DNA of 64,000 nt from contig NZ_RBIL01000001.1 in the NCBI RefSeq assembly GCF_003633755.1, positions 729,426-793,425 of the forward strand. The letters are read 5' to 3'. Of the stretch, positions 63,003-64,000 are shown piece by piece; the first letter of the stretch is position 1; the number at the start of each line of letters is the position of its first letter. The notes below the pieces were generated by a model. It did not search any database and was not told the DNA's origin. It saw only the letters and a list, made by a program, of their open reading frames with translations. The translations under genes were made by a program, and so were the position numbers. Source of the stretch: Solirubrobacter pauli (GTDB lineage Bacteria > Actinomycetota > Thermoleophilia > Solirubrobacterales > Solirubrobacteraceae).

Positions 63003-63776
63003 CCGCTTCCTCTTCTGTCAGATCACGCGAACCGACCGCGGGCGGGCCGCCGCGTACTCGCCGGTGACCGGGTAGTCGTATGTCGTCGTCCGCACGATCG
63101 CGGACGACGCGGTGTGCCGACGCGCGGTGTGGCTCGGGCGCTCGGCACAAGCCCGCGCGCGAGGCCTTGGCACGAGGCCGCGCCCTCGACCGCCGCGCGT
63201 GCGTGGCGCTTCGCCCCGTCGTCCATGACCCACGATCCGTGACCCTTTCCCCGCTGTCTGCACGGCGCCGACGCTACGTGTCATCGTCGACCGGGGAAAC
63301 GTCGCAAAGTGATGAAGTGACGGCAATTGGCGTTTCCGCCAAGTTGCCCGTGCTCGCGACGCGCCGCCCGCGCCGGGCTGCACCAGTCGCATCGGCGGCG
63401 GACGGGCGCCGCGGTCGCTCCGAGCTGGTCGCGCCGACACGTGTGCCCAGCGTCAGCGCGCCGCTCCATCGTCTCCCGTCGCGGTCGAACTCTGGCAGTC
63501 GAGGCTGCGACCGTCCGTGTGCGGCACGCGCCGCCGGAGTTCGACCCCGGCGGACGCTCCGTATCCGCGATACGGAACCGCGAACCGCCAGTGTGCGTGG
63601 ATCCCCCGCGACTACGCACTGACGCCGCGGTTACGTAGGATTGATGCGCCTGCCCGGCATGCGTGGGGCCGTCGTCGATGCGGTCCTCAGGCGTGATGGG
63701 CCCTGAGACCAGACGAAGGGTGCGCCACCGGTCGGCGCAGAAGCCGCTCGCGGCCGACGCGGTCGGGCGGAGCGAG
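63003..63776. other. 774-base gap, no gene recognised
   Basis: Overlapping open frames on both strands show Arg/Pro/Ala-rich, non-coding composition. I see no RNA gene or clear repeat. It lies between two genes for secreted proteins on the same strand. Confidence 0.4.
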
Positions 63777-64000
63777 TCAGAGCATCCGCACCGTCACTCG
63801 CAGTTCGTTCGCCTTGACCTTGGCGACGGCGCGCCGCTGCGCGGGCGTCAGGGTGAGCGTCACCGTGGACGCCCCACGCTCGAGCGTGACGCGTTTGGTT
63901 GCCGCGATCGCCTTGCGCATCTTGCCCTTGCGTTTGGTCGTATAGGTGAGCGTGATCCGAACCCGGCACTCGGCCGCGCCTTCGCAGCGCACGCGCAGTC
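63777..64000 (-). CDS. C-terminal part of an extracellular Ig-like repeat protein (partial)
   Basis: The gene runs off the right edge; at least 74 codons are present and the frame stays open to base 64000. The visible tail (RVRITLTYTTKRKGKMRKAI and then RGASTVTLTLTPAQRRAVAK) is the Ala/Arg-rich beta-sandwich repeat frequent in large secreted or surface proteins of Thermoleophilia-type actinobacteria. It ends LRVTVRML before the stop. No catalytic motif is visible in the part seen. Confidence 0.6.
   Translation of the reverse strand, partial: LRVRCEGAAECRVRITLTYTTKRKGKMRKAIAATKRVTLERGASTVTLTLTPAQRRAVAKVKANELRVTVRML

Noticed and set aside
1-64000. CRISPR array or complete tRNA gene
   Set aside because: I saw no regularly spaced repeats, and only a partial tRNA-like 3' end at 5543-5563.

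Overview
The window is about 64 kb of very GC-rich DNA with strong third-position GC bias. Genes are tightly packed and many start with GTG or TTG. Secreted CHAP and excalibur-type proteins, an ImmA/IrrE peptidase, and the Ig-like repeat tail at the right edge all point to a high-GC actinobacterium. The repeat tail is of a kind I associate with Solirubrobacterales/Thermoleophilia. This placement is an inference; no rRNA or other marker gene is present. I saw no rRNA, complete tRNA or CRISPR array.

Almost the whole window reads as a defence or genomic island. The left part (0.3-6 kb) holds a three-domain PD-(D/E)XK/HD/HNH fusion and a tyrosine recombinase. From 6 to 21 kb come several probable conflict modules. 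These are a Ser/Thr kinase overlapping a 2045-aa DUF4011-helicase-Vsr-like-DUF3320 protein, a secreted NucA/NucB nuclease divergent from a membrane-anchored PD-(D/E)XK/OB-fold protein, a zinc-ribbon repeat protein, and a three-gene TerB-like/glycine-rich membrane/LRAT-domain operon. From 21.3 to 25.6 kb lies a PD-(D/E)XK-FeS nuclease gene with frame breaks, overlapped by an SF1 helicase gene.

The centre (26.6-52.1 kb, minus strand) is the most striking part. It is a chain of ten large genes, mostly joined by 1-4 base overlaps. In transcription order they are: RelE-fold/UvrD helicase, a 105-aa unknown protein, NurA nuclease, HerA ATPase, SbcD, SbcC, an SNF2 helicase resembling DISARM DrmD, a 1539-aa Eco57I/PglX/DrmMI-like DNA methyltransferase, a 2084-aa DEAD/DEAH-DUF1998 helicase with a Vsr-like nuclease tail (like Druantia DruE or a DrmA-DrmB fusion), and a second RelE-fold/UvrD helicase. 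The set joins a complete archaeal-style end-resection module (HerA-NurA-Mre11-Rad50 type) to a methylation-based restriction module. My working model is that the methyltransferase marks self DNA, the translocases recognise or remodel unmarked DNA, and NurA, SbcCD and the Vsr-like domain degrade it.

The right part (52.2-59.5 kb) has a sigma-70-like factor with a co-translated partner, an ImmA/IrrE peptidase, an ARPP-1 protein, a further PD-(D/E)XK protein, small unknowns and an excisionase-like HTH protein. From 59.7 kb onward the genes look more like host background: a KOW/SH3-like unknown, a secreted CHAP amidase, a small secreted Cys protein and the end of a surface protein.
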